From assembly GCA_034509495.1 (NCBI GenBank), contig CM067520.1, forward strand, positions 24,557,537 to 24,621,536: a stretch of 64,000 nucleotides of DNA. The letters are read 5' to 3'. The notes under the pieces were generated by a model. That model made no database searches and was not told the origin of the DNA. It saw nothing but the letters and a program-made list of their open reading frames with translations. The DNA comes from Acestrorhynchus altus (taxonomy: Eukaryota > Chordata > Actinopteri > Characiformes > Acestrorhynchidae). The position numbers and the translations under genes are program-made. Positions within the stretch are counted from its first letter, which is position 1; the number at the start of each line of letters is the position of its first letter. Shown here one piece after another: positions 44,831 to 55,749 of the stretch.

Positions 44831-45059
44831 AGATGTCAAAGCTCATGCGTTCATCTAATCCTTCTGCAGCACCCTCTTCACTGGCTTCCCTAAAAAAAAC
44901 ACCATTTCTGCTACCTGACTACCTGTTCCACTCCATGTTCAGTTGAAAGTCCTCCTATTATTAAAAAAAATCTCGTGGTGATCTGGTTCTGGTCTGTCTC
45001 AGGTTCTGCACCACTAATGTTCTGAAGGATCACTTAAGCCACTACACAACTGGTAACAG

Positions 45060-45612
45060 TCAGAACATTTTCGTTGTTTGATGTGTTCTTAACCGCCAAA
45101 AATAAAGTACTCATAGGAGACAGTCACACATACTTTGTATCTCAGAAATCATGTTGGAGCTGTTTTTGAGCTGAAAACACAAGAATCATGATGATTTATT
45201 TAGATTAACATGGATATTTATAATAAAGACGTTCTACAAAAATACTTCTCAGGACTTTTATTCTACAATTTGCACACTGTGTGAGCAAAAACAAGAGGAA
45301 ACCCCTCTCTTCTCATTTTCATTTGCACACCAATATCTGGGTCAGTGACATCATCAGCCCCGCCCCCTCTCTGACCAGTCAGAGTCTGTCTGCTGGTTGA
45401 GCAGGTACATGGACAGATCAGGGAACAGGCACATGAAGCTCCATTGGAATTTAAACTATTTTCCAAGTTGGATTGATCACTTATAGATCGTCACACATTG
45501 AGGAGGATGGTCTTCTAGTTTGGTATGATGTGTCTCATGTCTCTGAGATATGAAACCTAAAAAACAGTATGGAACTGCCCTGAAAGTGCAGAGCTCGGGT
45601 TCTAAAATAGGA
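45060..45612 (+). mobile_element. Family B TTAA element, copy with one minisatellite unit
   Basis: GTACTCATAGGAGACAGTCA, GAGCTGAAAACACAAGAATC, CTCAGGACTTTTATTCTACA, AATATCTGGGTCAGTGACAT, one minisatellite unit, AGCTCCATTGGAATTTAAAC and the right end GAGCTCGGGTTCTAAAA. Confidence 0.82.
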
Positions 45613-45614
45613 TT

Positions 45615-46525
45615 TTACACCAAAAGAATTTCAGTAAATGGAAGTGAGAAGATGATGACATGTATAGACTGCCTGCGAGCGTTTGTATTTCTCCATAAAG
45701 ATTTGACTTTTAGTGATAAGAAGACGTTAAAGACAAGAATGTACGTAATGAATGGTATGTCATTGCTCCTGTACAACTGGACACGCCCACAGCAGCATGG
45801 AACCTATTTTTGTTGGTGGAAATGCACTGAACGGTTCAAAATTCGGTTCGCGAACCAGAACGGAACCTGTTCCACACTGGTGGAAAGGCGCCCAAAAGTA
45901 ACCGACAAAAGTAAATGAAGTAGGAGAGACGGAAGCCGTTTAAGGTTCTACAGAAATGGATTTAACTCATCTTTAATTTTTAAACCCAAAAATAAAGGAA
46001 TTCAGCAAACCTGCAGGCCTGAATGTAACAACCAAGCCTGTGTTTATAGTAAATTAGGGGTTAACACAGCAGCCCCCTGCAGATGTGCTACAGCCCTATT
46101 TGCTGATTGTAATTGTGTTGTAAGTGTGTAGCGATTACCCTGTTCAGCGAATCTCAGCATGCCGGTACGACTCTGCGGCTGAATGTCACAACGGGAGTTC
46201 AACAGTGTGTATTATTTTAGTCACAATTTCCATACATAAGCATAAGACGATGGAGAGCAATGTTGAAAAAGCAGGGGAAAAAAAAGAACTGTGGCTAGAA
46301 GAAAGCAAGAAAGAAGAAGCACATTAGGAGGATTCCGGACTGAGCCGTACGTTTCCTGTAATAATGTTGACATTTATCCGTTTCCAAAGGATTAGTCTTG
46401 AATAGACTTGAATGTTTGAGACACTTCTGGCATTTGTCACATATGATTCACTCGCATTTCAAAGATGATTGAGTCGCTGATATATGGTCATGTCTGCACT
46501 CCTTGTTTCTCCATTCACTGTCCAC
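45615..46525. other. Unassigned sequence
   Basis: No recognisable gene. The 122-codon frame at 45550-45918 starts inside the family B right end and uses a GAACGGAACCTGTTCCACAC palindromic patch that looks repeat-derived. Confidence 0.45.
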
Positions 46526-46526
46526 G

Positions 46527-47450
46527 TGGTCAGCTGTACAGACTGTAGTCCATCTGTTTCTCTGCAGACTTTATTCTCCTCCTTCCACCCTGATCTTCAA
46601 TCATCAGGACCCCACAGGACCACCACAGAGCAGCCATTATGTGGGTGGTGGGTCATTCTCAGCACCGCAGTCACACTGACATTGTCATGTATCGATCCAG
46701 GTCTTCTCCTGCCTTCCCGCCTCGTCATTGTTGCTGTCTTTCCCTCGCGTGTTTCTGAGCACACGTGTCTTGTCTTGGTCTTGTCTCCACCCTTGCCCCG
46801 CCCCTTCCCACCTGTATCTCATTTGCTACCCACTCCATTCATTATCCAGTTCCAGGTGTGAGTGATGTTCTCATTGTATTTGTTTCAGTCTGTCCTTGTC
46901 AGTCCTTTGTTGTGTTGTTTGGTGATTGTGTTGTGTTGTATGTATGTTTGCACGCGGTTGGTTCTCTTATCGATGTTCTGTCTGTTTGTTTTTTGTATTC
47001 TGTTTGTTTCTTTATTATATTAAATCCAAAACACCTGCACGTACCTCCGCCTCCCTTCCCATGTCTTCGCTGGAGTGTTTAAACCCCAAAACGTCACTGA
47101 TGGAGTGAAATGTCAGCGTCCTGTGGGCAGCGTCCTGTGGGCACTGATGAAGGACTAGAGGATGACCAACACAAACTGTGCAGAAACAGATGAGCTTCTG
47201 TCTCTGACTTTACATCTACAAGGTGGAGACACTCGGTAGGAGTGTCTAATAGAGTGGACAGTGAGTGGACACAGTGTTTAAACACTCCAGCAGCACCGCT
47301 GTGTCTGATCCACTCGTACCAGCGCAACACACACTAACACACCACCACCATGCAGTGCTGAGAAAGACCCACCACCCATATAATAGCTGCTCTGTGGTGG
47401 TCCTGAGGGGTCCTGACCATTGAAGATCAGGGTGGAAGCCTGGTGAAGCT
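46527..47450. mobile_element. Family A MITE split by a nested insertion
   Basis: The left part (46527-46686) has ACAGACTGTAGTCCATCTGT through CACACTGACAT. The right part (47070-47450) resumes with CTGGAGTGTTTAAAC, then CTGTGGGCAGCGTCCTGTGG, GATGACCAACACAAACTGTG, TTTACATCTACAAGGTGGAG and the inverted arm ending GAAGATCAGGGTGGAAG. About 55 bp of the element is missing at the junction. Confidence 0.8.
46687..47068. mobile_element. Insertion nested in family A, possibly a solo LTR
   Basis: About 380 bp, T-rich, beginning near TGTCATGTATCGATCCAGG and ending in ATATTAAATCCAAAACACCT followed by a CCTCCGCCTCCCTTCCC patch. The polyadenylation-like zone followed by a pyrimidine-rich end resembles fish LTRs. 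No target-site duplication or terminal TG...CA is clear, so LTR is a guess. Confidence 0.4.
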
Positions 47451-47880
47451 GATCTAATGGATAATGAGGATACAATTACACTAAACCTGGCCTGAACAAC
47501 TACATTTGGGACATTTAAAAGAATATTTTCCCCCAAAATATTCCTTTAATCTTTTACTTTTCTCAATCTTTCCACTTTTCCTTACAAAGCAGTGAAACCC
47601 CCCCACAGCACCAAATGCTCTCATTTTCCATAATACTGGTCTCCTCAAAAAGCCAAATACACTCACACACAGGCTCACACACACTTGCTGCTTTGCTGGC
47701 ATTCTTCATTCGACTCACAGATGAGTGCCCTTTAAAAATAGGATTTCAAAGGGCACTTTATGGGTTTCAGATGGAGTCATTTAAACATTAAAAAGCTTTT
47801 TGGCTTCTGAATGGTTACTTAGGTTTCAATGCAGGCCACAGAATAATGCCAGCTCAGCAGCAACCACAACATTAAAAGCC
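47451..47880. other. Unassigned sequence
   Basis: Nothing recognisable. Confidence 0.5.
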
Positions 47881-47884
47881 TTCT

Positions 47885-49735
47885 GGAACGCTGCGACTTG
47901 AACTCCAGTGTTGCCTAATTGTCTTGCGTGTGGAAGGTTGCAGGTTCAATCCCCTCATTGGCCCAGCAAGAAATGTCAGGAACCTTTGTGTTCCAGGATA
48001 GCATATGTTCGGGATGGACTGTGCCCACGAGGACCAATGAAGAAGGTCACGCAGCTGGAAACGGTCCGATTTGCAAAGTCTCTTGACGTTTGGAGTGACA
48101 GGCCGAATCCGTACTTGCCATCAAAGTAGGGTTCCCCTTGGAGCGCTGAGCACGAAAAGCCAGGAGTGGTTCTAGTTGAAGCTCTTGCTCTTATAGGAGG
48201 GAGTGAGTCAGATCAAGAGGAAACAAAAAGCTATTAAGGAGAACAACACAGTGAGTCACTCTCAGCCTTCATCCTCTACGACTGCTCGTGTCCTGCTGTG
48301 TAAAGGCCTGTGGGGATACCACTGCGGTTTAATCATAATTGCATTCATTGCGTATGACTTGAACAGACAGGCAATTAATTTTGCATGCAAAAGTACAGCC
48401 GTCTAACCTCATATACACACACACACCAAGGCAGGTGCACTTTCATTAAATGTCCTGAAGTACCCAGACACTTCGTCTAAATATTAATTACGCTAAGGTG
48501 CACCAGTTGCTGACACAGGCATTCAATTGGCCACACACACATCTTATAATCTGCATACAAAATGCAATTTATGTATAATAGGGCCCTTTGGGTGAGCCTA
48601 AAGTCACTACGACCAATGCCAAGCATCACAAAGTGGGGTTTGAAGCCCCCCAGCATTCGTAGGAAACCCGCAGGAGCCTCCTGGAAGGCTGCAAATGTCC
48701 AACGTCCAGCTGAAGTTGAATCTCTGACTGGCATGAGGAGTCCAAGGTCACCTTCTGGAAAGATGCAGTTTAAACTCAAGCAGTACATAAGCTTCCTGGA
48801 TAAAGATGGTTGCAGGATTAAATCCCTCACTGGCATGGGACCTCTGGATAAGCCTAAGGTCAATATTCTCAATGCCAAATCCCCAGCATTTTACTGAGTA
48901 GCCTTCTCGGGAGCTGCAGCTTTACCTCCCCAAAGTGTGTAAGCATCCTTCGTGTGGTTTGCAGGTTCAAATCCCTCACTGGGATAAAACCTCCTTGGGT
49001 GAACCTAATGCGGGGGTCTCAAAAACAGGCCGGTGTGGCTGCAGGTGTTCATTCTCAACAACCAGCAGCAACAGTTGATTCCACTCAATCAGCCTATCTT
49101 CAACCCACTGATCAATGAAGGCTTTTGAAAGCTGTGGTTTGAACTGCAGCATCCTGTCTAACATTTAAGCATCCTGTCTAACAGAGGTGTCAGGGTCAAA
49201 TCCCACCCTTAAAATGTATTTGGGCTTGAGAGGCTTCTGGAAAGACGCAGCGTGACTTCCAGCAGTGTTTACACGGTCTGCTTGCAGAATATTGCAGTTT
49301 CAAATCACTGCCTGCCATGAAATGTCTCTGGATGAACCTAAGGTCACCGTTCTCAATACCAATCCCCACCACTGGGATGGGGAGCCACGTGGAAAGCTGT
49401 GGCTTCCACTTCCAAGCAGATGGTTGAAGTCCTGTTACTGGCATTAAATGTCTCTGGATGAGTCTAAGGTCACCTTCTGGAAAGATTTGGCTTGAACTCT
49501 AGCAGTGCTTAAGCTTCCCGAATGCAGAAGGTTACAGGATCAAATCCCTCACTGGCATGAAATGTCTCTGGATGACCCTATGGATACCCACAGCTTTGGG
49601 CTGGGCAGCTTGAATTTCAGGAGTGCTTTTAAGTCTCCTGCAGGTGGAATATTGCAGGTTCAAATCCCACACTGGCATGAAATGTCTCAGGATGAGCCTA
49701 AGGTCACCAATCTTAATGCCAAGCCCCAAGTGTGC
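47885..49735 (+). repeat. Tandem array of ~115-145 bp monomers with tRNA-like B boxes
   Basis: Units share CTTGAACTCCAGCAGTG, TTAAGC-TCC, a B-box-like GGTTCAAATCC, then CACTGGCATGAAATGTCTCT and GGATGAGCCTAAGGTCACC, then TCTCAATGCCAA. The GGATGA-CTAAGGTCAC anchor is near 48590, 48735, 48845, 48990, 49325, 49452, 49567 and 49687. Unrelated sequence lies inside at about 48130-48560 and 49015-49130. Frames across it are not genes. Confidence 0.8.
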
Positions 49736-49738
49736 ACA

Positions 49739-49743
49739 CACAG

Positions 49744-49774
<31 letters not shown>

Positions 49775-49921
49775 ACATGCTCATCATAAGCATGCATTTT
49801 GCACACACTCGTACACACACCCACCCACCCAGATCAGCCGTGCTTTTGTGAACATTAGCTTATCTGAATAAACACACTTTTCCCCACAGCTGAGCACATT
49901 ACAGAGCCACATAGCTCAGCA

Positions 49922-49982
<61 letters not shown>
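49739..49982. repeat. (CA)n microsatellites
   Basis: Runs at 49739-49770 and 49922-49982. 49985-50600 contains nothing recognisable. Confidence 0.95.
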
Positions 49983-49984
<2 letters not shown>

Positions 49985-50599
49985 ATCAAACAAATCATCC
50001 AGAACTTCCTTCAGTTCGGAGGGAGAGTGAGAGGCTGATGAAAGCTGTAGAAATGGAGAAGTGAGTTTTTAGTATCTGAGAGAGGAGAGTGATCACACAC
50101 ACACGGCCCAAATAAAGAGCACATTCATCAGCAGCTCCGAGACACTTCAGGAGCGTTTCAAACTCCTCCCCCCTCCCCTGCCCCTCTGTCTCTAACACAC
50201 ACTTTAGTTCACTAAATGGAGACGGGGATGTCCCCCAAAAGGAATAAGCGATCCCGCCTCATCGTACAGCCACAGAAAACGGACGGAGTGTTTCTGGAGC
50301 GATAGAGAGAGATGGAGGGAGAGACACTCATGATCTTAAATGATAAGAAATAATTCATCATTCCATAATTCATTTTCTGAGATATCAACACCATTCCGGC
50401 CCTGACACACCCGGCCTGATCTGGAATAATGCATAGAACCTTTAGAGAAGTGCAATAATATTTTAATAGAGTAAACAACAAATTTGTGCAGACCTTTGTT
50501 CTGTGAACTCTTAGAACTGGAGATCCAGAATTTGTGGACAGTTACATGTCTTCTGGACTTCATAACTGAAATATCAGTAATACAGCTCAGAAAACAGCT

Positions 50600-50870
50600 C
50601 AAATTCACTGGTTTCCAGTTTAAATGCCAAAGGAGCTTCCAGTGCATGTTTACTGCTCTGTCGACCTGAACATGATCAACCTGCATACAGACTCTGTCTG
50701 ATCAAAGAGAGGGGGCGGGGCTGATGACATCACTGACCCAGATATTGGGTTATAAGTGAAAAAAAAGTGTTCAAATTTCAGAATAAAAGTCCTGAGATAA
50801 TACTGATATATACATAAATGACAAAAACAACGAAGGACATTCAGTTTATTTTTTTATTTATTGATAAAAG
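50600..50870 (-). mobile_element. Family B TTAA element, partial copy
   Basis: TTTAAATGCCAAAGGAGCTT, CCAGTGCATGTTTACTGCTC, one minisatellite unit, ATCACTGACCCAGATATTGG, GTTCAAATTTCAGAATAAAA and AAGGACATTCAG. Confidence 0.82.
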
Positions 50871-50874
50871 GTTA

Positions 50875-50990
50875 CTGGTGGTTGCCATGGTGTTGCTAGG
50901 CAAGCAATGGTATCGTAGGTGGTTGCTAAGTAACTGCTATGGTTGCCCAGACAGTTGTTATGATGCTTGAAAGTGGTTCCTCAGGTGTCC
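50875..50990. repeat. GGTTGCTA-type degenerate repeat, first block
   Basis: GGTTGCCATGGTGTTGCTAG, GCAAGCAATGGTATCGTAGG, TGGTTGCTAAGTAACTGCTA; same family as the larger block at 51585. Confidence 0.8.
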
Positions 50991-51327
50991 CATGTGTTTG
51001 GTTGGTTGATACTGTATTTATCAGGGACAGAGGGTGTAAGTGAAGAGAAACGCTGTTGGTTGGCTGTGGTGGATGAATGGTGAGTGGATGGTGGGGTGAC
51101 GGGGAGTAAAAGTTCCTGTTCTGTACTTTACTTCTGTTGGAGTAAAGTACACTTTTGTAAAGATCATTTAGGATATTTAGGAGGAAGGATCAGGAACAAT
51201 GACAAAGCTGACATGCAGTCTGTGCAGAACCAGACACTGACAAGCGGCGGTAATGGCTGAGCGGGGGGTCAAGTGGGGAAATCGATTGGCTGCTCAAAAA
51301 CCAGTCGGGTGGCAGCAGTGTGATTGT

Positions 51328-51333
51328 GTGTGT

Positions 51334-51388
<55 letters not shown>
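51328..51388. repeat. (TG)n microsatellite
   Basis: Pure TG run. It separates the two GGTTGCTA blocks. Confidence 0.95.
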
Positions 51389-51393
<5 letters not shown>

Positions 51394-51584
51394 GGCGCAC
51401 TTATTAGGACTGCAGCTTACAATTCTGCACAGCATTTCCGCAGTGATAAGCACATTCCGTCTATTCTCGTTTTCCTCACTCTGTGGCTCTTACTGGACAG
51501 CGCATAATGATGTGTTTAACACACCAATTCCAGGCAACACTACTCGGTCTGTGCAATGTAATTAAAATAGAAACCTGTGATGGT

Positions 51585-52190
51585 TGTACAGGCCTAGCTG
51601 TTGCAACATGGTTGCTGTGATAGTCCAGGTGGTTTATATGGCGTTCCAGAGTGGTTTCTATGATGTGACTAGGTTATGGATAGGCAGTTGTTTGCCACGG
51701 AATATCAAAACGGTTGGTATTGGTTGCTAGGCAGCTGCTACCGTATTCCATGTTTGATATGGTGTAGCTAAGTGGTTGCTATAGGCTTTAATGTGCCTAG
51801 GTGGTAGCTAGGGTGTTACAGGACAGTTGATATGGTGTCCCATTTTTTTGCCACGGTTTAACTAAGTGGTCACTGATGGTTGCAGAGGTGTTGCTTTGTG
51901 GTTGCTCTGTTGGGACTAGATGGCTAAGATCTCCCATGTGTCTGATACGATGTAGCTCACTGGTTGCTGGTGGTTGCAATGGTGTTGCTAGGCAGTTGCT
52001 ATGGTAGACAACGTGGTTGCTAAATGTCTTACTAGGTGTTTCATAAGGGGCTGGCATGGTGTCCCATGCCATGTGGTTGCTATGGTGTTGCAAAGTGGTT
52101 GCTGAGGTATTCAAGGTGGTTGCTAGGCAACTGCCATGGTAGATGGATGGATATGATGCTTCAGGTGGTTCCACGTGCTGGTGTTGCATG
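51585..52190. repeat. GGTTGCTA-type degenerate tandem repeat, main block
   Basis: Irregular repetition of TGGTTGCTATGGTGTTGC, AGGCAGTTGCTATGG, TCCCATGTGTCTGATA and GTGGTTGCTA with a loose period of about 22-24 bp. The 130-codon minus-strand frame is its artefact. 52195-52960 is unassigned. Confidence 0.82.
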
Positions 52191-52962
52191 CGCTTGATGG
52201 GGATTTACTAGTGTATTTGTATCATTGGCACAAACATGCACAAACTTTGCTATCAGAAACCGATGATCCAAAAGCTGTATACAAGCCTGAATTGCTCGAT
52301 CTGACCGAACAATCTGTGGATAATGGAATAATCCTGATATCTCAAACTGTGAGATGAGTTATGTGGCACAAAAATGAGAGCGAGATGAACGAGAGAACTC
52401 TTTGTAATGCTCAGCCATGGCTATGGTGAATAGAAGCATCTAGACTGACGTGTATAGATGAGCACGTCTGGCAGTTTAATATGCAGAAAGCAAAGACCGT
52501 CCATCTGCTGGATGACAGGCAACATAAGCAGCTATATCACACCGCACTTATATACCAAACAGCATAAGCAGCTGCACCACGCTGAGACAAAACAAAACAC
52601 CGCAATCTATAGTGCAGCAACTCTCAAACTGATTTGAAAGGGCCGTACACTGTCAAGCTGTATTTTCCATGGCAGGTTGAATAATGAGAGGTCGGTACAC
52701 GGAAATGACAAACTATGAACCTCATACACTGCTGTTCCTCCTTTCAAAGAACATCCAGCAGAACCAAAACAGAGCTGGAAAACAGACCAATTCCAAAACC
52801 ACAAAACTGTTACATCACAGTCTTGATTGGTTATATTTACAGCCACAACATGTTCAGAAACCCCGCCCACTAGAGAAAATTATTCAAAGCTGGCGATGGT
52901 GTTGTTGACACTGGAGAGCAGCTCATCACCTCCAGACTCCGCCGGTTATAGAAATATGAGTC

Positions 52963-53265
52963 CATTGTGGGCAAAAGTATTGGGACAGCTGCTCACTTGT
53001 TTCTTCCAAAATCAAGGGTACTAAAGCAGCACTGCAGTGTCTGATCCACTCGTACCAGCACAATAACACACTACCACCCACAGACTAGCTGCTCTGTGGT
53101 GGTCCTGTGGGGTCCTGATCATTGAAGATCAGGGTAAAAGGAGGAGAATAAAGTCTGCAGAGAAACAGGTGAACTACAGTCCTGTGATTATAGAACCACA
53201 AAGTGCTCCTGTGTGGTCAGTGGAGCTGATAGAATGGACAGTGAGCCATGTTATGGCTGATCATT
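52963..53265. mobile_element. Family D fragment followed by family A half copy
   Basis: 52963-53012 is the family D terminus (GGGCAAAAGTATTGGGACAG, CTGCTCACTTGTTTCTTCC). At 53022 family A begins in mid-element (AGCAGCACTGCAGTGTCTGA, CTGTGGTGGTCCTGTGGGGT, GATCATTGAAGATCAGGG) and runs to GCCATGTTATGGCTGATCAT. Confidence 0.8.
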
Positions 53266-53532
53266 TTATGTACTCATGGATTTCAGGGCATACATACTGA
53301 CCATTGGCTGCAATAATGGTGTAAAATATCACATTCAAAAAATTCATTTGTAATATTTTTACGCACAATTTCTCCAACAGAATCAGCCTGTTTTCATTTC
53401 ATCTCAAATCATTTTTCATTTCAGAGCGGGTTTAATTTCTGCCTGGGCAACTGGCATTGGTTGTCAGAAGAGTATTGGCAGCAACAGTACGGTTTTGACC
53501 CAGCAGAATTCAGCTTAGCTGCCAGAGTGTAT

Positions 53533-53533
<1 letters not shown>

Positions 53534-53581
<48 letters not shown>

Positions 53582-53600
53582 ACACACACACACACACATA
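53534..53600. repeat. (CA)n microsatellite
   Basis: CA run with CATACA interruptions. Confidence 0.95.
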
Positions 53601-53721
53601 CAGACATGCTGTTAATGCACTAAACAAATGCACACACGCTGGGTTTGGTAATGGGGTGTATGGTTAAGTACACAATCTGTACACGTTTGTGTGTATATAT
53701 ATTGATCCACCAAGGAACTCA

Positions 53722-53872
53722 TTAACCTTTACAACTTGAGACCAATTTTATGGGATGTTTTTGTATTTTTATTCACCAAAAAATTTGAAAAGTATTTATA
53801 GGAGACATATACCACCAGAATTTATTTTGTACTGTGTCCTTGAGTGTCGTGAAAGGCACTTATAAATAAAAT

Positions 53873-53934
<62 letters not shown>

Positions 53935-54368
53935 CCAGATTTGGCTTAATTGTATGTAAATATTAAGATAATTAAGATATTTGTTTGAATATCTTTTGAT
54001 CAAAATTTTTTATTTTATTCTGAAATTTGAATTTTGAAAAACTTCAATTTTGAAGACAGCAAACAGCCCCTCCTTCCTCCTTTTCCTCTATAACACAATA
54101 TCTGGGTCAGTGATGTCATCAGCTCCGCCCCCTCTCTCTGATCACTCAGAGTCTGTATGCAGGTTGAGCAAGTAAACATGGACAGAGCAGTAAACATGCA
54201 CTGGAAGCTCCTGGCATTTAAAGTGGGATTTAATTTAGTCGGAAATGAGTGAATCTCACAGTGTATGATGTGTATCATGTCTGTAGGTTACTCTGATCCT
54301 GAGTTATGAAGCCTAGAACATGGAGAGTAACTGTCCATGGAGTGCGGATCTCGGGTTGTAAGAGTTAA
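53722..54368 (+). mobile_element. Family B TTAA element, complete reference copy
   Basis: TTAA at 53722-53725 and 54365-54368 flank a 639-bp element. Left terminus CCTTTACAACTTGAG and right terminus CTCGGGTTGTAAGAG are inverted repeats (11 of 15 positions). Inside are TTTTATGGGATG, an (ATT)n run (53874-53932), the AAACAGCCCCTCC block, AATATCTGGGTCAGTGATGT, one GC-box minisatellite unit and GTAGGTTACTCTGATCCTGA. TTAA duplication is the hallmark of piggyBac-type transposition. No transposase frame is present, so it is non-autonomous. Confidence 0.82.
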
Positions 54369-54374
54369 CAGAGA

Positions 54375-55100
54375 TATTAATAACACAGAAAGGAAAACTA
54401 CCTCCGTAATGCTGTGGTCAGATTAGGAGCACAAGGGTGCTATTGGCTTGATGTTTTCGGTGGTGGACACATTGTCTCATCTACCAGTGACCCTGAGGTG
54501 TGTAAAAACCCCAGCAGCACTGCTGTGGAACAGGCATATCAGCAGCACACACACTGCCATAAAAGCTGTCTTGCCAGTATAGTGCTTGTACTGAATAGGA
54601 ACCATCACCCAAACAGCATGGTGGACGGGGGGCTGATAAACTGTGGCTCAACCAATGGGCTACAGCGGTAGGTTGTTAGGACTAATAATTCTTCACAGTC
54701 GTCACAGTCGTTATCTACAATAATTGATGCACACAGTCACTTCTCTGCTTCCTAGCAGTCCAGGGGATTGACCAGTGATCCTTCCAGTTCCAAGTCTGCT
54801 TCTTTCACCTTCAGTGAAATTGTACTTGATTACAACTGTTGGCTAATTGTACCCTTTAAACTGGAAAGAGCAATAATGGCTGAGGATTGTGGGTTTGATG
54901 CCCAGGTTCATTAAGTTGCCACTGTTGGACTTTTAGGATATTCCACACTCCCAAATACAGAAGTCCACAGCTAGACTGATTCCATGCTTGTGTGTCAGAA
55001 AGGCTCGATATCACTGGTTTGCGCCTGCACAGAATTCCATTCAAACTCCGGATCAGTTGCACAATTGTCAGTGTCACATTTCTGCATGCATTTGTACAAA
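54375..55100. other. Unassigned sequence with possible decayed family A piece
   Basis: 54470-54560 (CAGTGACCCTGAGGTGTGTA, CCCCAGCAGCACTGCTGTGG) may be a strongly diverged family A fragment. The rest is unassigned. Confidence 0.4.
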
Positions 55101-55105
55101 TTATT

Positions 55106-55378
55106 GGGGCAGCCCTGCCAGGTGGTTAGAGAACCAGCCTTGTGACTGGAAGGTTGCCAGTTCAACTCTCTAAACATGGCTGAAGTGCCCTTGAGCAAGG
55201 CACTTAACTCCCCAGCTACTCCTCAGGTCCAGTGGACAGAGCTTCCCACTGTTCCGTGCACGTCTGCTCATTGCCCCCTAGTGTTTGGAGCCACTAGTAT
55301 GCATGTGTGTAAAATGGGTCAAATACAGAGGCCATATTTACGTAGAGTATACAATGACAATAAAGGCACTTTCTTCTT
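55106..55378 (+). mobile_element. tRNA-derived SINE of the GCCCTTGAGCAAGGCAC type
   Basis: A-box-like GGTGGTTAGAGAACCAG, B box GTTGCCAGTTCAACTCTC, then GAAGTGCCCTTGAGCAAGGC, ACTTAACTCCCCAGCTACTC, TCTGCTCATTGCCCCC, AAAATGGGTCAAATACAGAG and an ACAATGACAATAAAGGCA tail. A classic and widespread fish SINE type. Confidence 0.9.
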
Positions 55379-55489
55379 AATTGAGATCTTTGATTGGACC
55401 AAGAGGAAACCAACCTGAATTGGTGCAATTCCTATGTCACAAGCTTCCCTCTGTGCTAGTAGGTACATAATATCAGCAACTGAACCAAC

Positions 55490-55745
55490 TTGCCATCCAT
55501 CCATCATCTGATCTGCCACTTGACAGGGGTCCAGCTAAGTCTAAGCAAGGAGTCCAGGCCTCCCTTTCCCCAGCCACCTCCTCCAGCTTGTCTGGAAGGA
55601 TACCAAGGCACTTCCAGGCCAGGCGGGAGATATAATCTCTCTCTTCCCAAGGTTTGACATGCCTGAAAGACCTCACCAGGGGAGGCGTCCAGGAGGTATC
55701 CAAACCACACGGCTGAACCACTTCAACTGGCTCCTATTCAGAGCC
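55490..55745 (-). mobile_element. LINE 3' end (RTE/Rex-like), C-terminal tail of polymerase ORF
   Basis: On the minus strand frames give LDTSWTPPLVRSFRHVKPW, then RDYISRLAWKCLGILPDKLE and EVAGEREAWTPCLDLAGPL. This matches the common fish LINE C-terminus (RDYxSRLAWERLGxPPEELxEVAGERE). It is followed by a GATGATGGATGGATGG tail at 55510-55490. Clade is from memory. Confidence 0.75.
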
Positions 55746-55749
55746 CCTT

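Noticed and set aside
45550..45918. 122-codon plus-strand frame
   Set aside because: Begins inside a transposon right end and runs into repeat-like palindromic sequence.
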